NCBI GenBank assembly: GCA_003707065.3
Contig: PPXM03000007.1
Location: forward strand, 310,001-374,000
Length of the DNA: 64,000 bases
Source of the DNA: Trigonopsis variabilis
Taxonomy: Eukaryota; Ascomycota; Trigonopsidomycetes; Trigonopsidales; Trigonopsidaceae
Reading direction: 5' to 3'
Both the position numbers and the translations under genes were made by a program. Positions within the stretch are counted from its first letter, which is position 1, and each line of letters starts with the position of its first letter. Shown piece by piece: positions 1 through 9,326 of this stretch. The notes beneath the pieces were generated by a model. It saw nothing but the letters and a program-made list of their open reading frames with translations, was not told where the DNA came from and did no database searches.

Positions 1-594
1 TCGTTCCCCCTCGAGCTCACTCTTGAAGGTATCATGTCAGCCGATAAGAAAACCCGGTGGCGGTTGCGAAAACTGGCATGGCGAATTGACGAAATGTCAA
101 AGGTTAATCCGTTGACATGTCCACTTCACAATCCCCCGGTCAAAGAAGGTGAAGAGCCAAAGCACGGCCCGATAGAGGAGACAAGGACCGTAGGGGCTGG
201 AGTGGTGAAAGGAGGATGGAAGACGGATTTTAACGCTGCCGAAGGGAAAGGTGCAGTTGAGTTGGCTGGAGAAATCTCAACTCATGCCATGTCTACGGTA
301 TGCTGTAATGCGTCAGACGCCGAAACAGGACTGGTGGTGACCCATGCTTTGGTGGTCGAATGCGTGGTTGCTGAAGAAGAGCCACCACCAAATGGAACCC
401 GCTCGGCGGTTTTGACCGGTGCAGCTCGGGTTCTACGAATGCAGTTCTCGTTGAATTTCACTGAACGGTCCGGCTTGGGAATCGCGTGGGACGACGAGGT
501 GCCTCCGACGTACGAGGACGTCCCAGTGTCTCCCCCCGGCTACGAAATCAAGGATCCGCAATTTTTTAACGACTCGACTTTATCTTTGTCATGA
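1..594 (+). CDS. Arrestin-like trafficking adaptor, C-terminal part (5' end outside window)
   Basis: The frame is open from base 1, so the gene begins left of the window. The visible residues read as the C-terminal arrestin domain: a beta-strand LELTLEGI, then a WRLRKLAWRIDE strand, and near the end the block RVLRMQFSLNFTERSGLGI, which resembles fungal Ldb19/Art1-type arrestins. Two PPxY motifs follow, PPTY and PPGY, the expected docking sites for Rsp5/NEDD4-type ubiquitin ligases. Such adaptors bring the ligase to plasma-membrane transporters and trigger their endocytosis. The first ATG in view (base 34) is internal and should not be taken as the start. Family assignment is from motif resemblance only. 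A second arrestin gene lies at 29.8-31.8 kb but has a different N-domain and tail. Confidence 0.75.
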   Translation, partial: SFPLELTLEGIMSADKKTRWRLRKLAWRIDEMSKVNPLTCPLHNPPVKEGEEPKHGPIEETRTVGAGVVKGGWKTDFNAAEGKGAVELAGEISTHAMSTVCCNASDAETGLVVTHALVVECVVAEEEPPPNGTRSAVLTGAARVLRMQFSLNFTERSGLGIAWDDEVPPTYEDVPVSPPGYEIKDPQFFNDSTLSLS

Positions 595-912
595 GCAGTG
601 GTGTATGAGTAATGCGGAGTGGGCTAATAGACTGAGATGAACCGTATCTCGTGAGGGCATACCTTTACCGAGCAAAATTGACGCTATACGTAGAGCAGTA
701 GATCCAAACCATCATGCATACACGAATCAAGCGCAGTCGACCCTTGCTCACCGGCTAGATATACCCCTGGCGCATCTTTGTCTCGTGCCGGCTTCAGCGA
801 ACCCGGGCATTCCCATGGCAACGGGCCAGTGCGCCGGTCAGGTACAGACGAAAAAGAACTCGGCCGACGCGTCAGCCAAGATCTAGGTTAGAGCAGGCAT
901 TCTCCATCGTCA
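595..912. other. Intergenic region, arrestin 3' to PDR16-like 5'
   Basis: About 320 bases between two same-strand genes. It must hold the terminator of the arrestin gene and the promoter of the Sec14-family gene. I see no open frame, repeat or RNA gene in it. Confidence 0.6.
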
Positions 913-1986
913 ATGGCCCCAAGATTAGTTCCATTTGAGTATCCTCCGGCGAACGTCAAGCCTCGGGCGCGCCCGCCGCTGACGGAGGAGCAGGAAAAGA
1001 AATACAAGGAGGTGCTCCATCAGATGGATGAAATCAAGGAGTTGCCAATTTCGTCCGATAAGCATGAAAAGAAAAAGCGAGCATTGGATGATGAAGAGAA
1101 GGCATGGCTGACGAGAGAATGTCTTTTACGGTATCTTCGTGCGACCAAGTGGCACGTTGGAGAAGCGGAGAAGCGACTGATTGGAACGCTGGTTTGGCGA
1201 CGCGAGTATCTCAAGGATATCACGCCTGAATATGTTGCGCCTGAGAATGCTACTGGCAAGCAGATCATTCTTGGATACGATGACGATGCAAGGCCCTGTT
1301 TATATCTCTTGCCTTTTCGGCAGAATACCAAGAGCTCCGAAAGGCAAATCAAGCACTTGGTCTATATGCTGGAGCGAGTCATCGACTTCATGCCGTCAGG
1401 GCAGGATACGCTATGCCTTTTGATTGAGTTTGCCAAGGCGACTTCGTCGACTTCTCCGTCGGTCCATCAAGGACGAACGGTGTTACACATCTTGCAGACT
1501 CATTACCCTGAGCGTCTGGGTAAAGCAATGGTTGTCCACATTCCTTGGTTTGTGTGGACCTTTCTGAAGATTATCTGGCCTTTTATCGACCCTTTGACTC
1601 GAGAAAAGCTGGTCTTTGACCAACCGCTCGACAAATTTGTCCCCAAAGAACTTCTCGATAAAGCTTTCGGAGGAAGCTGCGACTTTGAATACCGTCATGA
1701 TATATATTGGCCTACGTTGGCCAAAATGGCAGGCGAAAAGCACAGCCGGTACATGGCCAGGTTTCATAAGCTCGGCGGTAAGATCGGTCTAAGTGAAAAA
1801 GACCTACGAGACGGCTGCCCGAATGATGTCTTAGTAGAGGATAAGCTATCTTCAACTCCTTCTACTCCTTCCAACACCGTCAGCAAAGACGGTGATGCCG
1901 ACGATGATGATGATGATGACGATAATGATCAGTTCCACGATGTCAAGGAAATCGTTGATGGTGTCAGCGAGATCCACATTCAATAG
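913..1986 (+). CDS. PDR16: Sec14-family phosphatidylinositol transfer protein, Pdr16/Pdr17-like
   Basis: A single-exon 357-residue protein. The N-terminus carries a CRAL-TRIO-N helical lid (roughly residues 65-100, containing LLRYLRATKWHV), followed by the CRAL-TRIO lipid-binding domain (roughly 115-285). Family-typical strings are GYDDDARPCLYL, HLVYMLERVIDFMP and HYPERLGKAMVVHIPWFVW, which match the Pdr16/Pdr17 branch better than Sec14 itself. Its known role is PI/sterol transfer between ER, plasma membrane and lipid droplets, affecting azole tolerance. The length is close to yeast Pdr16 (351 residues). The C-terminus adds an unusual run of nine acidic residues encoded by GAT/GAC repeats, then a short FHDVKEIVDG tail. 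The start ATG is the first in frame and lies directly after an upstream stop-rich stretch. Confidence 0.88.
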   Translation: MAPRLVPFEYPPANVKPRARPPLTEEQEKKYKEVLHQMDEIKELPISSDKHEKKKRALDDEEKAWLTRECLLRYLRATKWHVGEAEKRLIGTLVWRREYLKDITPEYVAPENATGKQIILGYDDDARPCLYLLPFRQNTKSSERQIKHLVYMLERVIDFMPSGQDTLCLLIEFAKATSSTSPSVHQGRTVLHILQTHYPERLGKAMVVHIPWFVWTFLKIIWPFIDPLTREKLVFDQPLDKFVPKELLDKAFGGSCDFEYRHDIYWPTLAKMAGEKHSRYMARFHKLGGKIGLSEKDLRDGCPNDVLVEDKLSSTPSTPSNTVSKDGDADDDDDDDDNDQFHDVKEIVDGVSEIHIQ

Positions 1987-2624
1987 TCTTTCATTGTCTC
2001 TCCTTCTTCCCTGTATTTTCCCTTGCTCTATCTGTCGGATAGTAATTATACATATAGACTTTGATTGTTTAACCCTACGCTCAAGCTGGTTCTATGGAGA
2101 CGCTGCTGACCATTTTGCTTACAAAATAACGGGTTTAGAATCTCGTAGATCATATTCTCGCAACACCCTCGCCTCGTGACCCGTTATCCTCAACTATTCT
2201 TAGAATCGTTGACAGTCGACTGTTTACAGCGAGCATTATGGTCTGGTCTGCTTGCCGCATTTCATATCTATTATATTCATTCTCTAAGAATCATAAAGGC
2301 AAGGCTAGTCAAATGTAGCTACGCTAGGAAAAGAACGAGAGCAGAAGACCCAGCCAAGAACAACAATTGCACATTCATGGAAATAATGAGATGCATCACG
2401 TTTAGAAGATAGTCTTATCCAACATTCGATTCAACCTATCGGGCTAACTCACCCCGCTCATCGCGGACAGCCAACAAACCAGCTCAGGGTAACGTTTTGC
2501 GAAGCAAAAAGTCGACTTACCCTACCTGCAAAACTCCCAATAAAATTTCCTCGGATTTTTCGACACGACAACATTGATTAGGTTTATAAAGAATATTCAA
2601 CGAGCCTTGAGCGGGGGTTCAGCT
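1987..2624. other. Intergenic region before DUS1
   Basis: About 640 bases with no convincing coding frame; short frames here (for example 2176-2412) have no protein-like composition. The DUS1 frame stays open back to a TTG at 2574, but the first ATG is at 2625. No repeat or RNA gene seen. Confidence 0.5.
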
Positions 2625-4124
2625 ATGTCTAGTCTTGTTGAGAATGGCAAAAAGGTCTTTGGGCTCGGGAACGAGGGAGTCTCTCTACCAAGCCACAAGG
2701 CTGACTCCGATCATCCCAAGATTGAAGAATTTAAAGGTCAGAGCAGCATGTCGAAGCAAGGATCTAGTAATTTTGAGCTTCCATCTGAGAAGAATAGTGA
2801 AGGATCGAGAAAACAAGCTACAAAGACACGAAAGGAGCGGTTGGCTGAAGCGGATGTATTGATGAATAAACCATTCGACTTAACTAAACTCACCGCGCCT
2901 AAACTCGAAGGAAGAGCTCTTTTTGAAAGTATGGGGAGCCCAAAAAGAATAGTGGCTCCTATGGTGGACAATAGCGAATTAGCATGGAGGGTATTGAGTC
3001 GCAAATATGGTGCGACATTATGTTACACGCCTATGCTTCACGCTAGGCTATTTGTTGAAAGTCAGAAATATCGCTGCGATATGTGGAGTGAGTTAGATGG
3101 GGACCCAGAAATCGACCGTCCTTTGGTTGTGCAGTTCTGCGCCAACGATCCAGACGAATTATTAGCTGCAGCAAAATTGGTAGTCGGTCGATGCGATGCG
3201 GTCGATTTGAATTTGGGATGTCCGCAGCATATTGCAAAGAGAGGACATTACGGGTCGTTTTTAATGGAAGAGCAAGACCTGATCTATCGTCTGATCAACA
3301 AGCTACATCGTGAACTGCCTATTCCAGTGACTTGTAAGATACGAATCTTCAATGACAAAGCCCGATCACTGGCCTATGCGATGAACTGCCTGAATGCTGG
3401 AGCCCAGATCTTGACGGTTCACGGTCGACTGCGGGAAATGAAAGGTCATGATACAGGATTAGCTGATTGGTCAACGATTCGATATATCCACGATAATATA
3501 CCAAAGGACACGGTTTTCCTGGCTAATGGAAATGTGCTGTATAACGAAGATCTCGACAGATGCATGCAGGCTACTGGTGCCGACGGTGTCATGAGTGCCG
3601 ACGGCAACCTCGATAATCCTGCGGTGCTACAATCACCTATAGACTGGCCTGATTCTGATTCTTTACCTGCTGATTTCGATATAGACAAATATTTCCCTCC
3701 CCTTCATCGGGTCCTTCAAGACTACTTTGCTCTTGTCCGTACCTTGCCTGGCGAGGCGTCCAAGGCTTCATTAAAATCCCATGTTTTCCGGCTATGTCAT
3801 GCTTTCTTCAAAGTCGACACTTCCATAAGAGACTCGTTGGGAAGACTAAAGCGGCCGACGAATGACCAAGAAATGGACCGCTGGGAAAGCTTCATCAAGC
3901 AGATACAAGATCATTGTCAAGCCAAGATTGGAACGCCCGAAGATACCGTGCAGCGAGGGCCTGTTCGACCATGGGGAGGTAGATATTGGGTCGTCCCTTA
4001 TTGGAGATGTCAGCCATTCCTGCGGGAACAGTATGACGAATCGTCAACTCTCCCTACTGTCGAACAAATGGCATTAAGACTCAGTCAGCCAAAGAAAAGA
4101 AAAGCGGATCAAGTGGATCAGTAA
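2625..4124 (+). CDS. DUS1: tRNA-dihydrouridine synthase, Dus1 type (U16/U17)
   Basis: From the first ATG (2625) the protein has 499 residues. A basic, Ser/Lys-rich N-terminal extension of about 85 residues precedes the FMN-binding TIM-barrel. Diagnostic segments are VAPMVDNSELAWR, the catalytic-cysteine motif DLNLGCPQHIAKRGHYG (Cys at about residue 199), the substrate strand ILTVHGRLREMKG and FLANGNVL. The enzyme reduces uridine to dihydrouridine in the D-loop of tRNA with NADPH and FMN. HYGSFL after the catalytic cysteine and the C-terminal segment RPWGGRYWVVPYWRCQPF place it in the Dus1 rather than Dus2-4 group. The frame upstream of 2625 contains only a TTG, so an upstream exon cannot be excluded. 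The extension could hold a nuclear or mitochondrial signal. Confidence 0.92.
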   Translation: MSSLVENGKKVFGLGNEGVSLPSHKADSDHPKIEEFKGQSSMSKQGSSNFELPSEKNSEGSRKQATKTRKERLAEADVLMNKPFDLTKLTAPKLEGRALFESMGSPKRIVAPMVDNSELAWRVLSRKYGATLCYTPMLHARLFVESQKYRCDMWSELDGDPEIDRPLVVQFCANDPDELLAAAKLVVGRCDAVDLNLGCPQHIAKRGHYGSFLMEEQDLIYRLINKLHRELPIPVTCKIRIFNDKARSLAYAMNCLNAGAQILTVHGRLREMKGHDTGLADWSTIRYIHDNIPKDTVFLANGNVLYNEDLDRCMQATGADGVMSADGNLDNPAVLQSPIDWPDSDSLPADFDIDKYFPPLHRVLQDYFALVRTLPGEASKASLKSHVFRLCHAFFKVDTSIRDSLGRLKRPTNDQEMDRWESFIKQIQDHCQAKIGTPEDTVQRGPVRPWGGRYWVVPYWRCQPFLREQYDESSTLPTVEQMALRLSQPKKRKADQVDQ

Positions 4125-4427
4125 AGATAGTGTGGCGTCGAGGCAGATGCCACAGCGTGCACATGGAGTTAAGGGTTATGAGGCCACCAATTCTTGGCAG
4201 GCAAAGTTCATAAAGTGTATTTTATCTCGCGTTCATGTACAACATGTCCGCCTGCCCTGTACAATAAGTCATAGAAGAAAGAACATGATCTCTAATTACG
4301 AGTCTCGACGCTGTATATCTGTACAATCACCCTTTAAGAGCCTCTTCTACTTCTATCAAAGCCTACAGATGTCAATCTTACCGCAGTGAGCAATTTATTA
4401 CGCTCGCCGCTACTATGCCAGGTAGGA

Positions 4428-4820
4428 TCAGACCGAAGTTTTATGATGCATTCCGTGTCTGTGAATGCCTTCAAGAATCTTGTTTGCCCAAATATACGCT
4501 TTAGCATCAAAGCTTTTCGCCTTCTGGATTAGATCAAGCCAAGTAATCTCTTCATCAGGAATGCTATCCGCACCGAATCCCGTCCATCGCAATGGCCATA
4601 TGAGTGTTCCAAACATAATATAAAAGAAAAAGCAGCTGTAAAAAACAATAGCTTCCTTTCCGTATCTCAAGAAATGTAACTAAATGATGATCTGGCAATA
4701 TATTCGCGCCATCTTCATCGAAGGAGCATGAGCATTCTGCGAATTTTTCACGCGTTCTAGACAATTATTCAGCTCACATTTATTCTTCGAGGCCCTTTCG
4801 ATAGAGAATGCAGATGCCAT
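4428..4820 (-). CDS. Candidate small membrane protein, two exons, unknown function
   Basis: I do not recognise this protein. Two open segments on the minus strand join in frame across a 45-nt candidate intron (4636-4680), with donor GTTACA and acceptor TTTTTTACAG. Exons would be 4681-4820 and 4428-4635, giving 115 residues. The join builds one continuous hydrophobic segment (YCFFFYIMFGTLIWPL) that neither exon makes alone, followed by a soluble tail rich in Asp, Lys and His (DEEITWLDLIQKAKSF). The weak donor is the main doubt. The frame stays open upstream to about 4962 without an ATG, so a further 5' exon overlapping the CUL4 5' region in antisense is possible. The predicted topology is a single-pass membrane protein. 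Confidence 0.42.
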
Positions 4821-5022
4821 TAGAGCAGGGTAATATCGATAGTCGTTTGGGAGTCGTGGATGTCGACCTGATGCGCTCGTCACCTGGCCCAAGATATTAA
4901 CAACCGTGTCTGCAAAGCGACCCACAAGTGCAAACTGGCCTCCTTTAAAGCGTCAACAGCTGTCCAATACTCAGTTTGAACTTGCAATAAGCGCAGCTGA
5001 GCAAGCTCCTGCGACGACATCC

Positions 5023-7353
5023 ATGCCGCGGGAGTCTACTGAAAGCACATGGTTTGTCAGTCGAGTCCAACCAGCTCAACCTGCGGTGAAACTCAATCCT
5101 AATTCATTTAATTTTGCTACTAAGGCTACCCCGGTTAGGCGATTGAGGATTGCGAGTCCTACTTCTAGTGAGAAATTGGCTGCGAATGCTCAGACGTATT
5201 ATGAGGCCATTTTGGCTCCTTTGGATGCGGCAGTGAATGAAATTTTGCATAATCCTGGTGGTTCAAGGTCTTTTTCAGTGGAGGAGCTCTATAGGTCGGT
5301 CGAAAATTGTTGCAAGATAGGATTTGCTGCCACGTTAAGCGAGCATATCCAAGATCATTTGAAGAATTATGTGACCACCCATCTTTACTCCGATATGAAT
5401 AAGACTCTTTCTCTAGACTACTTACTGTCTATATGGTCTAGATATAAATCACAGATCATCGAGATAGTCTATATTTTCTATTATCTCGACCGATCTTATC
5501 TCGTGCCATCCCGTCAATTGGCGCTTTGGGACTATTCCAAGAATCTCTTCTGTGATGCTCTGAGTCACGATCCTCAGCTCTGGTCGGACATAAAATCGTT
5601 AATTACTACCAGTTACAATCACTGTCGCGACACTTTGATGCCAAATTCTACGTTGGCATCATTCTTATCAGTCCTGCAAACCTTCCCCACTCTGTTCTCA
5701 TCCCAAATCGTGTCGATCCTTATTCTTAATACTAGACAATATTACCTCACTTGGGCTAATTCTGCCGCTTCGAAACCGGATTATTCTTTGGCGTCCTATG
5801 TCCGTCATGGTACCGATCTTTGTAATTTTGATGACCTTTTTATGGCTCAGTGCTGTTTTCCTCAACATCTCATTGTACGACTTGCAAACGAAAGAAGACG
5901 GCCATGGATTGATGATAAGATCGACCTTTGGACAGATCCTGTCCAATTCGGTGCCATTTTAAATACTGCATTAGCCTCCTGTTCTGCTTATCCTGAACAG
6001 TCTATTCCCTCTGGGCCCGCCGTCAACTTGTTGGCCGCTTGGATTGGCTCTCTTTCTTTGGTCCACAACCCGCCTATCAGGGTCTTATTTAAAGCCCATA
6101 TTAGTTCATGCGCGCTGTCACTGGTGCAAGATGGTGGGCGAGATTCTCAAATGATCAGGACTTTACTAGACCTCGACCATCGAGCGCATGCATTGCTTGA
6201 CTGTCCTCTAATTGCGGATCCTGCTGGAACTTCTCTCAATGGCGTAGTAGGAGATGCATTAGAGGCAAGCATTAATACTCGACCAAACATCCCGGCCGAA
6301 TTGTTGGCATCCTATGTCGACGGACTGTTGCGCAAAGGCAACCGGGAGAGTGAATCTACGCTTGATTTCGAACTGTCTGCTGCGACGAGGTTGTTCCGAT
6401 TCATCCACAGCAAGGATGTGTTTGAAGCATTCTATAAACGACATTTGGCCAGACGGTTGCTTCAAAGCAGAAGTGCTAGTATCGAGGGAGAAAAAGCTAT
6501 GGTTTCGAAACTCAGGGTCGAATGTGGCCCAGACTTTACCAAGAGTATCGAACAGATGCTTCGTGATCTTGAACTATCTACTGAACTAAACCACGACTGG
6601 AAGGCGCAAGGCCTATTTAATGGGCTGGCTCCCTTGGGTTTTCGTGCCAATCTCTTGTCTGCCGATGCTTGGCCACAGATTCCTTCGACCGACATCAACT
6701 TGCCTCAGTATATGGCAGAGTATGTCGACAAGGTCACGCAGCAGTATAGCAAGGACCACCGAAACCAGAAACTCACATGGAGGCACAGTATCAGCACCTG
6801 CGTGGTGACCGCTCGGTTTCCTAAAGGCAAGAAGGAACTGTTTGTTTCGCTTCCCCAGGCTTTGGTTTTATTACAGTTTCAAAATACCGATGTCAAGACC
6901 AAGACTTTGAAGGAGATCCAGATCGAAACCAATATCGAAACGAAAGAGTTACACAGAGTGCTGCTGTCGCTTGCGCGAGCACGGGTTCTGCTCAAGGAAC
7001 CCAAGACACGTGAGCTTCTCGAAACCGACCGGTTCGAGGTCAACCAAAATTTCTCGGATAAGTCTTATCGTGTGCGCATTGGGCAGATATCAGCGCAAGC
7101 TCAGCAAGAGTCAGATGTTGCTGTGCGTGAGCAAATTCATCAAGACCGGCAGTTTGAAGTCCAGGCTGCGCTCACTAGGATCATGAAGCAATATCAAGTT
7201 CTCAGTCATACCGAACTTGTACGACGGACGATTGAGCAAACCAAGGTCCGAGGGACTCTAGATATGAGCGATATCAAGAAAAACATCGAGAAGTTGGTCG
7301 ATCGGCAGTATTTTGAGCGTGTCGGTACCAAAAAGTACAAGTATATCGCCTGA
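5023..7353 (+). CDS. CUL4: Cullin, Cul4-type scaffold of a CRL4 ubiquitin ligase
   Basis: From the first in-frame ATG the protein has 776 residues; the frame remains open upstream to about 4843 but offers only a GTG at 4906. Cullin repeats fill the N-terminal two thirds (VEELYRSVENCCK, YIFYYLDRSYL). The cullin-homology domain contains FRFIHSKDVFEAFYKRHLAR, which is very close to the Cul4 version. The winged-helix end is QDRQFEVQAALTRIMKQ, where Lys at about residue 722 is the expected NEDD8 acceptor, and the protein ends with the usual cullin YKYIA-type tail. CRL4 complexes act with DDB1 and WD40 receptors in chromatin, replication and repair. Cul3 or Cul1 is less likely given the central motif. 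No introns are needed. Confidence 0.88.
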   Translation: MPRESTESTWFVSRVQPAQPAVKLNPNSFNFATKATPVRRLRIASPTSSEKLAANAQTYYEAILAPLDAAVNEILHNPGGSRSFSVEELYRSVENCCKIGFAATLSEHIQDHLKNYVTTHLYSDMNKTLSLDYLLSIWSRYKSQIIEIVYIFYYLDRSYLVPSRQLALWDYSKNLFCDALSHDPQLWSDIKSLITTSYNHCRDTLMPNSTLASFLSVLQTFPTLFSSQIVSILILNTRQYYLTWANSAASKPDYSLASYVRHGTDLCNFDDLFMAQCCFPQHLIVRLANERRRPWIDDKIDLWTDPVQFGAILNTALASCSAYPEQSIPSGPAVNLLAAWIGSLSLVHNPPIRVLFKAHISSCALSLVQDGGRDSQMIRTLLDLDHRAHALLDCPLIADPAGTSLNGVVGDALEASINTRPNIPAELLASYVDGLLRKGNRESESTLDFELSAATRLFRFIHSKDVFEAFYKRHLARRLLQSRSASIEGEKAMVSKLRVECGPDFTKSIEQMLRDLELSTELNHDWKAQGLFNGLAPLGFRANLLSADAWPQIPSTDINLPQYMAEYVDKVTQQYSKDHRNQKLTWRHSISTCVVTARFPKGKKELFVSLPQALVLLQFQNTDVKTKTLKEIQIETNIETKELHRVLLSLARARVLLKEPKTRELLETDRFEVNQNFSDKSYRVRIGQISAQAQQESDVAVREQIHQDRQFEVQAALTRIMKQYQVLSHTELVRRTIEQTKVRGTLDMSDIKKNIEKLVDRQYFERVGTKKYKYIA

Positions 7354-7383
7354 AAAAGTAAGCCATGGGCTCATTGTGACTAG

Positions 7384-7644
7384 CTAAATGGACTGAATAC
7401 AACCCTGCGCTTGGTGTTTTGAAGTGAAGACCTGCGAAATGGCGCGAGATACCTGTAGATATGCTGGGCAGTTTACACCCGCTATATGACCCTTCGACAC
7501 AGAGGCATCAGCCAGGATAAACACACTCATACTTTCTTTTTTCGGTGGCATCTTTTCATCACGCAGTTTCATATAAAGGTAGGCTAAAACACCCAATCGA
7601 GTCTTCTCATTGTCAAGGCTATGATTTCCGCCTGTCCGGACCAT
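7384..7644 (-). CDS. Possible small protein, unknown
   Basis: An 86-residue frame with a genuine ATG on the minus strand, convergent with CUL4 and ending about 30 bases from its stop. The middle (KTRLGVLAYLYMKLRDEK) is helical and protein-like. I recognise no family and found no clean splice partner upstream. It could equally be a chance frame in the CUL4 3' region. Confidence 0.28.
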   Translation of the reverse strand: MVRTGGNHSLDNEKTRLGVLAYLYMKLRDEKMPPKKESMSVFILADASVSKGHIAGVNCPAYLQVSRAISQVFTSKHQAQGCIQSI

Positions 7645-9326
7645 GGTATTATCTCCATTAGAGTTGGGTCTTGTTTAGCATTGTAGAAGTATCGAACTTC
7701 CATCTGTTACATCTTGTCTCGATCGTTAAGAGAGCCCTCGTCGCCAGCCTGCGTCAAGGACACTATTTCGAACTGTACTCAAACTTGGGGATAGCTCATA
7801 GCACTCTTTACTCATGATAATGTCCGAAGTGACAAACATAATCAAGTAGGACAGTTTCCTCAATGAGGCTATCCTCTTCTCATCTCTGTTTGACAGGTTG
7901 CTCTCAATAGCTTCATCATCGTACTAATTTTGCCCTGTAACGTCTCGCCCTTCCTCTTTCCTGGGCTCGCTAGATTCATTCACACCACAAAGGCTACAAA
8001 AACGCACTAGATGGTTCGACATTAATAGTCATATTTAGCCTGATTATATTAGAGTAGAAAAACGTGCGGAGGAGTTGGGTTTCCACTTGGCCAGTGTCAT
8101 AGCCTGATTGGGACTGTAAACTTTTCGTCTAATTAATTAATTCCCAAAGAGAACTAATGCGTCTGGGCCATTTCTCTATGGCAGCGTGTTACCCATTGTA
8201 CACAGTGACTACTGCATTTGTTCTCGTGTGATTTGTCATACGTCCACTCGATCTAGCAGTTTGACCCCTTGTCTATATCACCTGCAGCGTAATTAATCGC
8301 TCAAAGCAAGATTTGTCATTTAGAAGACTAACGCCATGGGCTTGATTGAATTCTAGTACAAGTGTTGAAATTCTTTATGCTACCAGACAGCTGTTTTAAA
8401 GGATGAAAATGGCATGAGATCCGAGATTTGCGGTTAGCTAGTTCAACTTGATCAGCTTCATCAGTAGACGTCTCCAACACTCCAAGAGCTTCACGAACTA
8501 ATGACGATCTCAACTTCACGTTCCTTTCCCGTGACAATTGGCTCGCATTTCATCAGATCTTGAACTCTCTCTCTCTTGCTATCGTAATTGTGTCTAGGGG
8601 CACTGGCCGATGAGAAAGTAAAGGTCCTTTTTTGTCTGGAGTCGCACTTGCAGGTGGTATCAACACGGCGCTACATCTCAACTGGTCGGCGGTCAACGGT
8701 GCATCCTGTTCTTCTTCACTGGTCCATATGATATTAAATTTTCTTTAGCTCTTTCTTTTATACCCACGAAGGCAATTACTATACATAACTCCAGAGTCTG
8801 ATTTCGTTTGCTTTTTAGAACCTCTTTTATATCTCTTTTTCGATTGTGGGCTGCTGTTTTTCTTTAACGTAGATTCCCAACTATCTTGCATTTTTCCCGT
8901 ATTACTAGGAGAGGTTTCCGTCTTTTCGTTATTATTATTATAGTCTTCTAGCGAGTCGTCCAAAATATCTGCTATTTAATTGTGATGGCTTTTGAACATG
9001 CCTTCTCCGTTATATATCTCTGCTTATTAGATTATGATTTACTTGCTGCGACACATATTTATCATAACAAAATTTCCTGTACTCTTTTCTAAGATTGGTC
9101 GCATAAACGAGAATACTCATATTGCTCTATTAGCGCTGTGGGTTCAGGGTCTGGTCTCTGTGGGTTGATTGTTTCCTCAAGTTTTATGGTGTTCTTTCGA
9201 ATCAATGATTCTAAGTAAACTCTTTAATCGCAGTTCCATTTTCTAAGTTACTAGGGAGGGAGGCGGCGCGCATATAAAGCGTTATGGCCTTGTTCTTCTC
9301 CTTTACGTTACTTTATCGCTCTCAAT
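7645..9326. other. Gene-poor region with possible minus-strand exons
   Basis: About 1.7 kb without a convincing complete gene. Two minus-strand frames look somewhat protein-like: 8328-8537 (Ser/Arg-rich, 69 residues) and 8745-8963 (a Lys/Ser/Asn-rich 72 residues including NNNNEKTETSPS and RYKRGSKKQTK). A third stretch near 9075-9150 minus begins MSILVYATNLRKEYRKF. I could not join them with good splice sites in a consistent phase. A TATA-like CATATAAA at 9270-9277 probably belongs to the gene starting at 9327. Confidence 0.35.
9270..9277 (+). promoter_or_regulatory. TATA-like element of the repeat-protein gene
   Basis: CATATAAA within a GC-rich setting (GGCGCGCATATAAAGCG), 50 bases before the ATG at 9327. 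The position and contrast with surrounding bases suggest a core promoter. Confidence 0.4.
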
